Shown here: positions 1-9,121 of the stretch, piece by piece
Layout: each line of letters opens with the position of its first letter
Numbering within the stretch: the first letter of the stretch is position 1
Source of the DNA: an uncultured Dehalococcoidia bacterium
GTDB taxonomy: Bacteria > Chloroflexota > Dehalococcoidia > Lucifugimonadales > Lucifugimonadaceae
Direction: 5' to 3'
Length of the DNA: 64,000 bases
NCBI GenBank assembly: GCA_958295935.1
Contig: OY282385.1
Span: forward strand, 124,001 to 188,000
Made by a program: the position numbers and the translations under genes
The notes under the pieces: generated by a model
What the model was told of the DNA's origin: nothing
The model's database searches: none
The model's input: the letters and a program-made list of their open reading frames with translations, nothing else

Positions 1-1425
1 CCCGATGGGATTTTCACGCCCGCGGCCGAACCGCAGCCCTCGCCCTCGCCGCAATCTGGCGCCGCCTCGCCCACGGCAGCATCCACGCCTTCTCCGACGC
101 CGCTCGCGACTGCGACCCAAGAGGAGAAGGCCGTGCGGGTAATGGAGAGCATGTTCGACGTTAACAATCGCGTCAACGTCGGCGCTATCGCGTCCGCCGG
201 TCTCACAGGGCATCCCGGTCTTGTACCCGTGCTCGTGGAGGCGGCGTCCCGAACGTTCGATTTTGAAACTGCGCTTGTCATCGCCGACGCTCTTGAAAGG
301 ATTACAGGCGAGCGCGTGGGCGGCGACTTTGTGCTAGTTGCGCCGTGGTTCAGCTGGATGGCGCAGCAGGACGACCTGCCCGAACTGCCTGGGTTCGGCG
401 CCTGGAAGGGCGAGAGCTACGGCGCTATCGACCCTTCTTTCCGCGATTTCTTCTATGAGGGCGTGCCTCACACCATCCCGTTATGGTCGCCGATGTGGGG
501 GGGCGTCAGGAGGGACGGCATACCGCCTCTGGAGTATCCCGAAACGATACCCGCCTCGGAGGCCGGATACCTCGAACCGGATGAGCCGGTCTTTGGGGTA
601 GTGATTAACGGAGAGGCAAGGGCGTATCCCTGGCGCATCATGGGCTGGCATGAACTAGCGAACGACGTCGTGGGAGGGAGGAACATCTCGGTCGTGTTCT
701 GAACGCTTTGCGGCCTGGGCATCGTGTACGACGCCGAGTTCGACGACAAGGTTTGGTCGTTCGGCACCTCCGGATGGCTATGGCAAAGCAACAAGCTGAT
801 GTACGACCGCTTTACCAACACGCTCTGGCATTCGCTGACCGGGGAGCCGGTCATTGGAGAGCTCGCGGGCTCAGATTTACGGCCGCCGATGCTGCCGGTC
901 ACGGTACTGAACTGGGAGGAATGGGTCGCCAGATACCCGGACTCCACGGTGTTGTCTCTCGATACCGGGCATCGCCGCACTTACAACGCGCCCGGTCAAC
1001 CGGGGTCTGCGTATAACGACTACTTCAGTTCCCCAGGCAAGATGTTCCCCACCTTCGCGGAGGACGAGAGATTGCCCTTCAAGGATCGCGTGTTGGGACT
1101 TTCTTTCGGGGACGTTGCCAGGGCGTACCCGGTCGAGGTCGTTACCGCGCGCCGAGTCATCAACGATCAGGTGGGGAGCCAGGCGGCGCTGTTGGTCGGC
1201 GTTCCGGGCGCGGGCGCGGTTCGCGTATTCGACCCGCAAGGCAACACCTTCACGCCCGGCAAGGATACCCGCGAGGTAGTTGATCAGGATGGCGGGGTGT
1301 GGCTCATAGAGGAAGATGGATTGGTCAGCGCCGACGGATCCCTCAGATTGCCCAGGCTGCCTGCCCGCGAGCTGTTCTGGTTCGCCTGGACAGCCTTCTT
1401 CCCACATACGGAACTTTACCCATAG
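1..1425 (+). CDS. DUF3179 family protein, probable selenoprotein (5' truncated by window edge)
   Basis: The reading frame is open from the window edge and is interrupted once, by TGA at 700-702, before the true TAG stop. It starts inside a Pro/Ser/Thr/Ala-rich linker like those that follow a lipoprotein signal in this genome, so the missing N terminus is probably an export signal. The DUF3179 core runs from the [12 protein letters not shown] segment to the end. Family members usually carry a CPLCG-type motif after the NDVVGG segment; here the frame reads VVF-TGA-TLCG, so the TGA sits on the first Cys and gives a UxxC pair. Downstream sequence ([17 protein letters not shown], the [12 protein letters not shown] segment) is well conserved with the second copy at 57719-59248, which argues against decay. 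A SECIS-like hairpin follows the TGA. The biochemical function of DUF3179 is unknown to me. Counting from the window edge the Sec is codon 234. Confidence 0.85.
715..738 (+). promoter_or_regulatory. Bacterial SECIS-like hairpin of the DUF3179 gene
   Basis: The mRNA folds into a stem of eight pairs with two single mismatches (G717/G736 and A721/C732) closed by a four-base loop UGUA at 725-728. The loop starts 22 nt after the TGA and has G in its second position. Bacterial SECIS consensus models ask for a short apical loop with a G among its first two bases, about 16-37 nt downstream of the UGA, so the geometry fits. Folding was done by eye. Confidence 0.7.
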
Positions 1426-1477
1426 CGGAAGCCCTGCGGAGTGTTCCCAAGCCTTTCGCGCTTCTAGAATGGAGTGG

Positions 1478-3334
1478 ATGGACAAGTCACGCATCCGCAA
1501 CTTCTGCATTATCGCCCACATCGACCACGGCAAATCGACGCTTGCCGACCGGCTGATGCAGTTCACGGGCGCGGTCGAGGACCGCGACCTTACCGAACAG
1601 CACCTCGACACGATGGAGCTCGAACGGGAGCGCGGTATCACCATAAAAGCGCAGGCGGTCAGGCTCTCCTATACGGCCCGCGATGGCCGCGGCTACGAAC
1701 TGAACCTCATCGACACCCCCGGCCACGTTGACTTTACCTATGAGGTCTCGCGCTCCCTTGCAGCGTGCGAGGGAGCCCTGCTCCTGATAGACGCCACCCA
1801 GGGCATTCAGGCCCAAACCATGGCCAACATCTACCTCGCCATGGAGCACGACCTGAGCATTATCCCGGTCATAAACAAGATCGACCTGCCGGGAGCCGAG
1901 CCGGAGCGCGTTGCCGGCGAGATTGAACAGTCTTTCGGATTCGCGCCGCAGGACATCCAATACATATCGGCCAAGACCGGAAAGGGCGTGCTCGATCTGC
2001 TGGAAACCGTGGTGGAGCTTGTAGAGCCTCCGCGCGGAGATCCGTCGGCTCCGCTCAGAGCGCTCATCTTCGACTCCCGTTACGACCCATACAAAGGCGT
2101 CGTGGCTTACCTGCGCGTTGTGGACGGAGAGATGAAGGGAACCGAGCGGGCGATGCTCATGAGCGCCGGCGTAACCGCCGACGTACTCGAAGCGGGTTTC
2201 TTTTCCCCGGCTCCGGAAAAATCGGCCGGGCTTGCCACGGGACAGGTCGGGTACCTCGCCACGGGGCTGAAGAACGTACGAGACTGTAGGGTGGGGGATA
2301 CGCTGACCTCCAGCCGCCTTCCCGCGACCGCCCCCCTGGCCGGCTACCGCCCGCTCAAGCCCATGGTCTTTTCAGGACTGTACCCCGCGGATGGCAAGGC
2401 CTATCCGGAACTCCGGGACGCCCTGGACAAGCTGCAACTCAACGACCCTGCGCTGGTGTTCGAGCCGGAGTCGTCCACCGCCCTGGGGTTTGGATTTCGC
2501 TGCGGGTTCCTCGGTCTGCTGCACATGGACATAGTGCAGGAACGCTTGGAGCGGGAGTACGACCTGAGCCTGATAGCCACCGCGCCGGGGGTGAACTACC
2601 GGGTAACCCTTACCGACCAGAGCGTGGTGGAGGTGGACAACCCTTCCAGGATGCCGCCGGCCCAGACCATCGCAGAGGTGCGAGAACCGTGGGTGGAACT
2701 GTCGATAATCGCACCATCCCGCTTCATCGGCCCGGTCATGGATCTGGTCACCGGCCGGCGCGGCGAATACCGGAAGATGGAGTACCTGCCCACGCGATCC
2801 TCCATGAGCGCCGGCGCGAACGGCCCGGCGGATGCGCCGGCCAACGACGCCAGGGTGCACCTGGAGTACCTGGCGCCGCTCTCGGAGATACTCGTCGACT
2901 TCCACGATCAGTTGAAGGCCAGGACTCAGGGCTACGCCTCGATGGACTATTCGCTCGTCGATGACCGCCCCGCGGATCTGGTGAAATTGGAGGTGTTGGT
3001 GAACCAGGAGCCGGTCGATGCCCTGTCCATCATCACCCACCGGGGAGACGCTCAATCGCAGGGGCGCAAGCTGGCCCGCAAGCTCAGGGAGTTGATCCCG
3101 CGCCAGATGTTCGAAGTGCCCATTCAGGCGGCCATAGGCAACAAGGTGATCGCCAGAGAGACGGTCAGGGCCCTGCGAAAGAACGTACTCGCCAAGTGCT
3201 ACGGCGGCGACGTGACTCGCAAGCGCAAGCTGCTGGAACAACAGGCTGAGGGGAAGAAGCGGCTCAAGAAGATCGGAAGGGTAGACGTTCCGCAGGAAGC
3301 CTTCCTGGCCGTGCTGAAGATCGACCGGGAGTAG
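1478..3334 (+). CDS. lepA: Elongation factor 4 (LepA), ribosome back-translocase GTPase
   Basis: EF4/LepA is a ribosome-binding GTPase. All G motifs are visible: AHIDHGKST (residues 13-21), RGIT, DTPGH (about 79-83), NKID (about 133-136) and the SAK motif. The C-terminal part ends with the LepA-specific domain ([16 protein letters not shown]). The protein is 618 residues, slightly longer than usual, because about 15 Ser/Ala/Gly/Asn/Pro residues are inserted near residue 440 just before the conserved [11 protein letters not shown] segment. I chose the ATG preceded by GGAG; another ATG lies nine bases upstream, and the frame stays open further back into the preceding DUF3179 gene without any LepA homology. 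It lies 52 bp after the DUF3179 stop, on the same strand. Confidence 0.96.
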   Translation: MDKSRIRNFCIIAHIDHGKSTLADRLMQFTGAVEDRDLTEQHLDTMELERERGITIKAQAVRLSYTARDGRGYELNLIDTPGHVDFTYEVSRSLAACEGALLLIDATQGIQAQTMANIYLAMEHDLSIIPVINKIDLPGAEPERVAGEIEQSFGFAPQDIQYISAKTGKGVLDLLETVVELVEPPRGDPSAPLRALIFDSRYDPYKGVVAYLRVVDGEMKGTERAMLMSAGVTADVLEAGFFSPAPEKSAGLATGQVGYLATGLKNVRDCRVGDTLTSSRLPATAPLAGYRPLKPMVFSGLYPADGKAYPELRDALDKLQLNDPALVFEPESSTALGFGFRCGFLGLLHMDIVQERLEREYDLSLIATAPGVNYRVTLTDQSVVEVDNPSRMPPAQTIAEVREPWVELSIIAPSRFIGPVMDLVTGRRGEYRKMEYLPTRSSMSAGANGPADAPANDARVHLEYLAPLSEILVDFHDQLKARTQGYASMDYSLVDDRPADLVKLEVLVNQEPVDALSIITHRGDAQSQGRKLARKLRELIPRQMFEVPIQAAIGNKVIARETVRALRKNVLAKCYGGDVTRKRKLLEQQAEGKKRLKKIGRVDVPQEAFLAVLKIDRE

Positions 3335-3421
3335 TCCGGACTGCGGCCCCGCGTTTGCGGCGTCGTTTGCGGCGCCTGGCCGAGCCGGCGGGGTGTAAAA
3401 CATTGACAGGGACGTGAGGCT

Positions 3422-4642
3422 GTGAAGCGAAGATCGTGGACTGGCGGCGCGTTCTCCTATCCCTCTTACCGCACGCTGTGGGTGGCAGGGAACTTCGTAG
3501 CTTTTGGCACGTGGATGGAGCGGCTGGCCGTCGGCTGGCTGGTGCTGGTCGAGACCGACTCGGCCCTGCTCACCGCGGTGGCCTTTGGCATACGAAGCGC
3601 GCCGGGGATCATTGCCGCGCCGGTGGGCGGCGCGGTGGCCGACAGGTTTCCACGCAACCGGCTGCTGCTGGCGACGGCCTTGGCAAGAGCCGCGGCGTTC
3701 CTTGGCATGGCCCTCGTGGCCGTCGACGGTTTCTCCAATCCGTGGCCCATATTCCTGCTTGTAGCAGTAGGCGGAGTGCTCAACTCCTTCGAGATGCCCG
3801 CGAGGCAGGCTTTCATCACCGACGTAGTTCCTGCCAGGGCTCGCATGAACGCCATCTCGATTCATTCACTGGGTATGCGCGCAGTGGGGGCAGCCGGAGC
3901 GTTGGCGAGCGGTCTCATAGCAGAGTTTCTGGGAGTGCCCGCCGCGCTTTTGACAGGCGCGGCTGCCGTTCTTCTGGGCGGCCTTTTGATCCTGCTAGTT
4001 CCAGCGGTGAGCATGGGCTCGAAGAGGCTCGTGACGCCGCTTAGGAGTGTGGGTCTCGAAGCGGTGAGGGGCATTCGGTCAATAGTGCGAATGCCTGCGG
4101 TTTCGACCCTGCTATGGATGGCCGTGGTCGTCGAGATATTCGGGTTTGCCTACGAGGCGGTGATGCCGGCTATGGCGCGGGATGAGTTGTCGGTTACCGA
4201 GTCGGGATTTGGGACGCTGCGATTGGTCACCGGCCTGGGCGCAGTAGCAGGGGCGGCCTTGCTTTCCCTGCTCGGAGACTTTCGGCGCAAGGGGCCGCTC
4301 TTGCTTGCCATAACCCTGGGATACGGGCTTGGGCTATTTGGCCTTTCCATGAGCCAGAGCTTCGTAGTAGCTCTCGCCCTTGTGGCCTTGGTGGGGGCTA
4401 TGGCCGCTATGTTCGATGCCATGGAGTGGACGCTGCTTCAATCCAACGTGCCCCATGACATGCGCGGCCGCGTAATCGGCGGGTGGGTCTTTGCGATCGG
4501 TTTCGGCTGGATCGGCCACCTGGCCATGGGGGCTGTGGGCGAGGCCTTTGGCGTTAGGTGGGCGATAGGGGGAGCTGGCGCGATCGTGGTAGCGGTGAGC
4601 GTGGCCGCGCTGCTGCTTGCGCCTGCGCTGCGGCGCTCGTGA
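3422..4642 (+). CDS. MFS transporter (MFS_3/EntS-like exporter family)
   Basis: A 406-residue polytopic membrane protein with about 12 predicted hydrophobic segments. The N-terminal half contains FEMPARQAFITDVV followed by an RMNAISIHSLGMRAVG segment, typical of the MFS_3 branch that includes the enterobactin exporter EntS and many uncharacterised drug or siderophore exporters. It uses a GTG start with a weak GA-rich region upstream. It ends 12 bp from the convergent galU stop. The substrate cannot be told from sequence, and there are no siderophore genes nearby. Confidence 0.85.
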   Translation: MKRRSWTGGAFSYPSYRTLWVAGNFVAFGTWMERLAVGWLVLVETDSALLTAVAFGIRSAPGIIAAPVGGAVADRFPRNRLLLATALARAAAFLGMALVAVDGFSNPWPIFLLVAVGGVLNSFEMPARQAFITDVVPARARMNAISIHSLGMRAVGAAGALASGLIAEFLGVPAALLTGAAAVLLGGLLILLVPAVSMGSKRLVTPLRSVGLEAVRGIRSIVRMPAVSTLLWMAVVVEIFGFAYEAVMPAMARDELSVTESGFGTLRLVTGLGAVAGAALLSLLGDFRRKGPLLLAITLGYGLGLFGLSMSQSFVVALALVALVGAMAAMFDAMEWTLLQSNVPHDMRGRVIGGWVFAIGFGWIGHLAMGAVGEAFGVRWAIGGAGAIVVAVSVAALLLAPALRRS

Positions 4643-4654
4643 CGGGACTTTCAG

Positions 4655-5527
4655 CTACCAATCTCCTATCGCGTCGAGTACCGCCTGCCGAAGCTCTCTG
4701 TCCGACGCCGCCTCGTGAAGCGCTGCCAACAGCATCCCTTGGGGCTCGCCCGCGTCTGCGTGGTAGCCCTCGAACTCGCAGGCCGACAGGGGAACCTCGC
4801 CTATCGTGGCCGCGATCGCATCCGTTATCTGTATCTCGCCGCCTGCCCCTGCTTTGCCCGCGGCGAGATGGTCGAACACGGCGGGGTGCAGGACGTACCG
4901 ACCTATTATCGACAAGTTGCCGGGGGCATCCTCCAGCGCGGGTTTTTCAACCAGACCGCGCACTTGGTGGACGCGTTCGCCAATGGGTTTGGCATCGATT
5001 ATGCCCTTGGAGGGGATCACTTCCTCGGCCACTGCACGCGCCGCGATCACGCTGCCCCCGTGCTCGCGGTGCACCTGCATAAGTTGTTGCAGGGCCGCCG
5101 GGCGGTTCCAGATCATGTCGTCGGGCAGGATGACGGCGAAAGTCTCTCGACCCACCACGCTCTTCGCCAAATGGACTGCGTGACCCAATCCCCTGGCCTC
5201 CGACTGCACCACAGAGACGATTTCGACGGCTTCTCTTATCGCCCGCTGCTGGGCAAGCAGATCATCCCTCCCGCGATCCGCGAGCGCCTGCTCCAGGCCG
5301 TGATGACTCTCGAAGTAGGCTGTCACGCCCTCCATGCCGGGGGAGATGACCAGGGCTGCGGTTTCAATTCCGCATTCCGCAGCCTCGGCAACGGCGTAGT
5401 GGATGAGCGGCGTGCTCAGCACGGGGAGAAGCGCCTTCGGTACCGAGCGAGTGACCGGCAAGAACCTGGTGCCGAGGCCCGCTATGGGTATGACGGCTTT
5501 GCGAACTTTCATAGACCGGCCTGTCAT
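4655..5527 (-). CDS. galU: UTP-glucose-1-phosphate uridylyltransferase
   Basis: GalU makes UDP-glucose from UTP and glucose 1-phosphate in the cytoplasm, feeding glycolipid and polysaccharide synthesis. The N-terminal nucleotide-binding motif AGLGTRFLPVTRSVPKALLP begins near residue 16. The central VVQSEARGLGHAV and LPDDMIW segments and the GLVEKP motif are the usual GalU signatures, and 290 residues is the normal length. A second in-frame ATG five codons downstream (MKVRKAVIP) is an equally plausible start; neither has a strong Shine-Dalgarno. It is divergent from the SRP RNA gene. Its product could serve the glycosyl and flippase genes at 27-35 kb, which is an inference. Confidence 0.93.
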   Translation of the reverse strand: MTGRSMKVRKAVIPIAGLGTRFLPVTRSVPKALLPVLSTPLIHYAVAEAAECGIETAALVISPGMEGVTAYFESHHGLEQALADRGRDDLLAQQRAIREAVEIVSVVQSEARGLGHAVHLAKSVVGRETFAVILPDDMIWNRPAALQQLMQVHREHGGSVIAARAVAEEVIPSKGIIDAKPIGERVHQVRGLVEKPALEDAPGNLSIIGRYVLHPAVFDHLAAGKAGAGGEIQITDAIAATIGEVPLSACEFEGYHADAGEPQGMLLAALHEAASDRELRQAVLDAIGDW

Positions 5528-5616
5528 GCCGCTAGTTTACAAGCCTGGCGCCTGGAATACCCGGCAGGCGTCCAAATCCGCCCCCGGCGCGCCGTGGAAC
5601 GTTGTAGCATTGAATT

Positions 5617-5886
5617 GGCCGTGCTAGGCGGGGAGCTAGCGGTGCCCTGTACCCGCAATCCGCTTTAGCGGGGCTTAATTCCCCCTGGAGGCGCCGTAGC
5701 AGGGGTCACTGCAGGCCGTCGAGCGGCATTGAGAGCTTGGTCCCGCGCGGCGAGGACTCACGAACCCCGTCAGGTCCGGAAGGAAGCAGCGGTAAGGGAG
5801 AACCCTCGGGTGCCGCGGGACAGCCGGGCTTGAGCTGATCCGGCTGACCACACTCGGGCGCGGGGCCGAAATGGGGGTGCACGGCC
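5617..5886 (+). ncRNA. ffs: Signal recognition particle RNA, large (Bacillus-type, with Alu domain)
   Basis: The domain IV core is exact: CAGGTCCGGAAGGAAGCAGC at 5771-5790, with the GGAA tetraloop and the symmetric loop that binds Ffh. The 5' Alu domain is also recognisable from the GTGCTAGG, TAGCGGTGCCCTGTACCCGC and AATCCGC elements that match the B. subtilis scRNA. The ends are set by a perfect eight-base terminal helix (GGCCGTGC at 5617 with GCACGGCC at 5879-5886), giving about 270 nt. A TAGCAT element just upstream, preceded by TG, could be the -10 box. This RNA works with Ffh and with FtsY, which is encoded at 26167-27096. Confidence 0.95.
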
Positions 5887-5977
5887 ATTTATTACACCAT
5901 CCTCTCCGCCTGCTTCAAGGCGCGACTTCAGTTTCCCCTCTTGCGGGAGGGGGCAATGCAATCGCAATAGCGGACGT

Positions 5978-6793
5978 ATGTCACCCAGGCGGCTAGGACA
6001 ACACTTCCTGACTGACCGCGCCATCGCTGCCCGAATCATCGATGCGGCGGGCATCGATGCGGGTGAAACCGTCGTGGAAATCGGCCCGGGGCGCGGCTCT
6101 CTGACCGGGCTGATCGTCGAAGCGGCAGGGCGGACCATCCTCGTGGAGTTGGACGGCGGGCTGGTTTCAAGGCTGCTCTCCCGGTATGAAGGCTGCGGCT
6201 CCGTATGCGTAATCGAGGCGGACGCCCGCACCCTGCCGGTATCCAGCCTGCCGTGGCTCGACGGACGACCGTACCTGGTCGTTGGCAACCTGCCGTACTA
6301 CGCCGCGTCGCCGATCATACGCAACTTCATAGAGTCGCCCCATCCGCCCGCCCGCATGGTGGCGATGGTGCAGAAAGAGGTGGCGCTGGAGACGTGCGCG
6401 CCTGCTGGCAAGAAGAGCCTGCTATCTATAGCCATGCAACTCTATGCAGAAGTCGAAAGTCTTTTCGACATTCAGCCTGAGGCGTTCCGGCCCAGGCCAA
6501 AGGTTACTTCCACCCTGCTCGAACTGCGACCGCTGGGAAAACCGCGCGTAGGTCTGGAATCAGTAGACGACTTCTTCCGAGTGGTCAGAGCGGGTTTCAG
6601 CCAACCCAGGAAGCAGCTGAGGAACTCTATGGCGAACGGTCTCTCCGAGACCCCCGCGTCGGTAGCCGGGTTGCTTGCAAACGCCGATATAGACCCGTCC
6701 CGCCGTCCATCTACGCTATCCATCGAGGAGTGGGCTGCCGTCTACCGTGAGTATGCGTCCACGCTGGCCCATGGCAAAGAGGCCGCCGTATGA
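5978..6793 (+). CDS. rsmA: 16S rRNA (adenine1518-N6/adenine1519-N6)-dimethyltransferase
   Basis: RsmA (KsgA) dimethylates the two adjacent adenines in helix 45 of 16S rRNA late in 30S assembly. Visible motifs are RRLGQHFL at the N terminus, the SAM-binding EIGPGRGSLT near residue 34, and the catalytic VGNLPYY near residue 102. The C-terminal domain includes the FRPRPKVTS segment. The length of 271 residues is normal. The ATG lacks a strong Shine-Dalgarno. The stop overlaps the start of ispE as ATGA, so the two genes are translationally coupled, and ispE commonly lies next to rsmA. Confidence 0.96.
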   Translation: MSPRRLGQHFLTDRAIAARIIDAAGIDAGETVVEIGPGRGSLTGLIVEAAGRTILVELDGGLVSRLLSRYEGCGSVCVIEADARTLPVSSLPWLDGRPYLVVGNLPYYAASPIIRNFIESPHPPARMVAMVQKEVALETCAPAGKKSLLSIAMQLYAEVESLFDIQPEAFRPRPKVTSTLLELRPLGKPRVGLESVDDFFRVVRAGFSQPRKQLRNSMANGLSETPASVAGLLANADIDPSRRPSTLSIEEWAAVYREYASTLAHGKEAAV

Positions 6794-7695
6794 CCCGCGC
6801 CGCCGAACCGGAGAGCGGGTTTGACGGCTCCGACGCACTCCGGGAAGAGGCGCACGCCAAGATCAACCTGACGCTGGAGGTCATTGGCAAACGCGGCGAT
6901 GGCTACCACAACCTCGTGTCGGTCATGCAAACGGTAGAACTGCACGACGTGCTCACGTTCACCCCCGCGGAAGGACTCCGCGTCACTTGCAGCGATGCCG
7001 GGATACCCGCTGAATCCAACCTGGCCTTGCTGGCGGCTCGGGAACTCCAACGGCACACCGGTACGGGGCTGGGGGCCCGTATCCACCTTGAAAAGAACAT
7101 CCCGCTGGCTTCGGGTCTGGGCGGGGGCTCGGCCGATGCGGCAGCAGCCTTGCGCGGGCTGAACAGGATGTGGCGAACCGGCCTGTCGGCGGACAGATTG
7201 AGGGAAATAGGCGCACGGGTGGGCTCGGACGTGCCTTTCCTGGTAGACGGGGGTACCGCCTTGGTGCAGGGCAGGGGAGAAGAGGTCAAGACATTGCCTC
7301 GTGCGAGCGTGGAATGGATCGTGATTGCGTCTCCGGCCAGCCTCGTAGAGGGCAAGACCGGCGTGATGTTCACGCGACTGGACCCCTCTACGTTCACTAG
7401 AGGCGCCCTCTCTCACAAGCTCGCCGGTCGCATAATCGCCGGCTCGGACGTGCCGCAGGAGTTGCTATTCAACGTGTTCGGAGAGATCGCGCAGAGCGTC
7501 TTTCCACACGTGGAAGAAGCGAACTCCGCTTTTAAGTCGTTGGGCGCGAGAGAGGTATTCCTCAGCGGCGCAGGGCCCAGCATCTTCGCCATACCGCCGT
7601 CGCGGGAGATCGGCACGGCGTGGCAACTCCTCATGGAACAGCGGGGTATCAGGGCATTTCTCACGAAACCGTGGTGGCCTGCCTTGCAGACGTAG
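6790..7695 (+). CDS. ispE: 4-diphosphocytidyl-2-C-methyl-D-erythritol kinase
   Basis: IspE is the GHMP-family kinase of the methylerythritol phosphate isoprenoid pathway. It phosphorylates the 2-hydroxyl of CDP-methylerythritol with ATP. The AHAKINLTLEV start motif (from about residue 21) and the ATP-binding PLASGLGGGSADAAAAL motif (from about residue 104) are intact, as is a C-terminal LSGAGPSIFA. The 301-residue length is usual. It shares an ATGA overlap with rsmA, so expression is probably coupled. The organism therefore uses the MEP route. Confidence 0.96.
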   Translation: MTRAAEPESGFDGSDALREEAHAKINLTLEVIGKRGDGYHNLVSVMQTVELHDVLTFTPAEGLRVTCSDAGIPAESNLALLAARELQRHTGTGLGARIHLEKNIPLASGLGGGSADAAAALRGLNRMWRTGLSADRLREIGARVGSDVPFLVDGGTALVQGRGEEVKTLPRASVEWIVIASPASLVEGKTGVMFTRLDPSTFTRGALSHKLAGRIIAGSDVPQELLFNVFGEIAQSVFPHVEEANSAFKSLGAREVFLSGAGPSIFAIPPSREIGTAWQLLMEQRGIRAFLTKPWWPALQT

Positions 7696-7713
7696 AAGAG
7701 GCCGGAACCTGAG

Positions 7714-8124
7714 TTGTTGACACTAGCGGCAGGGGTGATCGTCGGCTCCATCATGGGGATGACCTTCGTAACTCATGCCGCCTGGCTGCTTGTGGCCGCG
7801 CCCCCAACCTGGCTGTTACAGCGCGCCCGGACGATTGGCGTGGCCGGACTCCTGGCGATGGCGAGCCTCTTCGCCTTCGTCATCTGGCAGTTGATAGGCG
7901 CAGGCGCCGCTTTCCTGTTCGGAATCCTGCACGAACGATACCCGACGACGCTTCCCGGCATCCCCAGCGCCGTGTACTTGCTGATGATTCTCTTCCTCTC
8001 GGCCATAGCAACCATGCCGGCATTAGTCCTCATGCCGGATCGCATCAGGCACGTTCTCTTCCAGTATCTTGTGTTCGCAGGACTGTTCGGGCTGTTTATT
8101 CCGTTCCTGGTCAGTTCGCGGTAG
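7714..8124 (+). CDS. Small polytopic membrane protein, function unknown
   Basis: A 136-residue protein of roughly four hydrophobic segments with a short polar loop in the middle (ILHERYPTTLPGIPS). It begins at a TTG codon 18 bp after ispE, with AGAGG upstream, and is likely co-transcribed with rsmA-ispE. I recognise no family motif. The hydrophobic pattern supports a real inner-membrane protein, but the assignment to coding sequence rests only on frame length, position and codon choice. Confidence 0.6.
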   Translation: MLTLAAGVIVGSIMGMTFVTHAAWLLVAAPPTWLLQRARTIGVAGLLAMASLFAFVIWQLIGAGAAFLFGILHERYPTTLPGIPSAVYLLMILFLSAIATMPALVLMPDRIRHVLFQYLVFAGLFGLFIPFLVSSR

Positions 8125-8250
8125 AGCCGGACCGCCGCGAGCAGACCCGATTCGTGGAACAATGCGGCAGGTAAGGCAGGCCCTTGGCAACTCCACAACA
8201 GAGGGATCTCTCCAACGCACCGGATCTTGTGGCGGAAGACGGAAAGCCGT

Positions 8251-9027
8251 ATGAGACTTGCGGGAAAAGTGGCGATTATCACCGGGGCCGCCGTGGGCCT
8301 CAAAGGCGAGTTGATGAACTTTGGCGGCGGAGCGGCATGGAGATTCGTCGAGCAGGGAGCGCAGGTGGTCCTGACCGACATAGACGACGAGCGGGGAGAG
8401 TTGACCGCCGCCCAGATCTGTGAAGCGGGAGGCGATGCCCTGTACCTGCACCACGATGTTTCGGACGAGAACGATTGGGCGCGCGTGGTGGACGCCGCCC
8501 TTGCGAGATTCGGACGGCTGGACGTGTTGGTCAACAACGCAGGCGGAGGCGGGGGCGGCTCGGAGATCACCTCGGACTCGTCGATCCAGGCGTTCAAGCA
8601 TTGGATGGACGTCAACTGCACCGGTACCTTTCTCGGTATACGCGCTGCAATCGACTCGATGAAGGAGGCCGGCGGCGGCTCGATCATCAACGTATCGTCC
8701 ATCTACGGCATGGTGGGCGGCCCTGCGCCTCCCTCGTACCTTGCCTCGAAGGGCGCAATTCGCAACCTGACCAAGGGAACTGCCGTGCAGTTGGCCCCAT
8801 ACGGGATACGCGTAAACTCCATTCACCCAGGTTTCGCTTTCACCGCCCGCACCAGGGAGAACTTCAGCAAGAAGGAAGAGGCCGCCGTACGCCTGGCGCG
8901 GGTGCCCATGGGCCGCTTCGCAACGGTCGATGAGGTGGTCTATGGCATGATCTACCTGGCCTCTGATGAGTCTTCGTGGGTTACCGGAACGGAGTTGGTG
9001 ATCGACGGCGGATTGACGGCGGCCTAG
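8251..9027 (+). CDS. SDR family NAD(P)-dependent oxidoreductase with enlarged cofactor loop
   Basis: A classical-type short-chain dehydrogenase of 258 residues. It has the NNAG motif, a catalytic Ser in NVSSIYG and YLASK (Tyr163, Lys167), and a C-terminal DGGLTAA. The nucleotide-binding motif is unusual: instead of TGxxxGIG it reads TGAAVGLKGELMNFGGGAAW, about seven residues longer than usual. The same kind of loop occurs in the next gene. I start it at ATG 8251, preceded by GGAAAG. The substrate is unknown. Confidence 0.85.
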   Translation: MRLAGKVAIITGAAVGLKGELMNFGGGAAWRFVEQGAQVVLTDIDDERGELTAAQICEAGGDALYLHHDVSDENDWARVVDAALARFGRLDVLVNNAGGGGGGSEITSDSSIQAFKHWMDVNCTGTFLGIRAAIDSMKEAGGGSIINVSSIYGMVGGPAPPSYLASKGAIRNLTKGTAVQLAPYGIRVNSIHPGFAFTARTRENFSKKEEAAVRLARVPMGRFATVDEVVYGMIYLASDESSWVTGTELVIDGGLTAA

Positions 9028-9121
9028 AGTCGCCGCACCCCCGCGTGCAGGCGCACTCCTGGGACGAAGCCAGGCAGAGAGCAAAACATCCGAACCACGA
9101 GGTAGTAGCCGGAACGGAGAC

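Noticed and set aside
2372-3865. A 497-codon antisense frame opposite lepA and the MFS gene
   Set aside because: It has no motifs and lies opposite two strongly conserved genes. Long shadow frames are common in GC-rich DNA.
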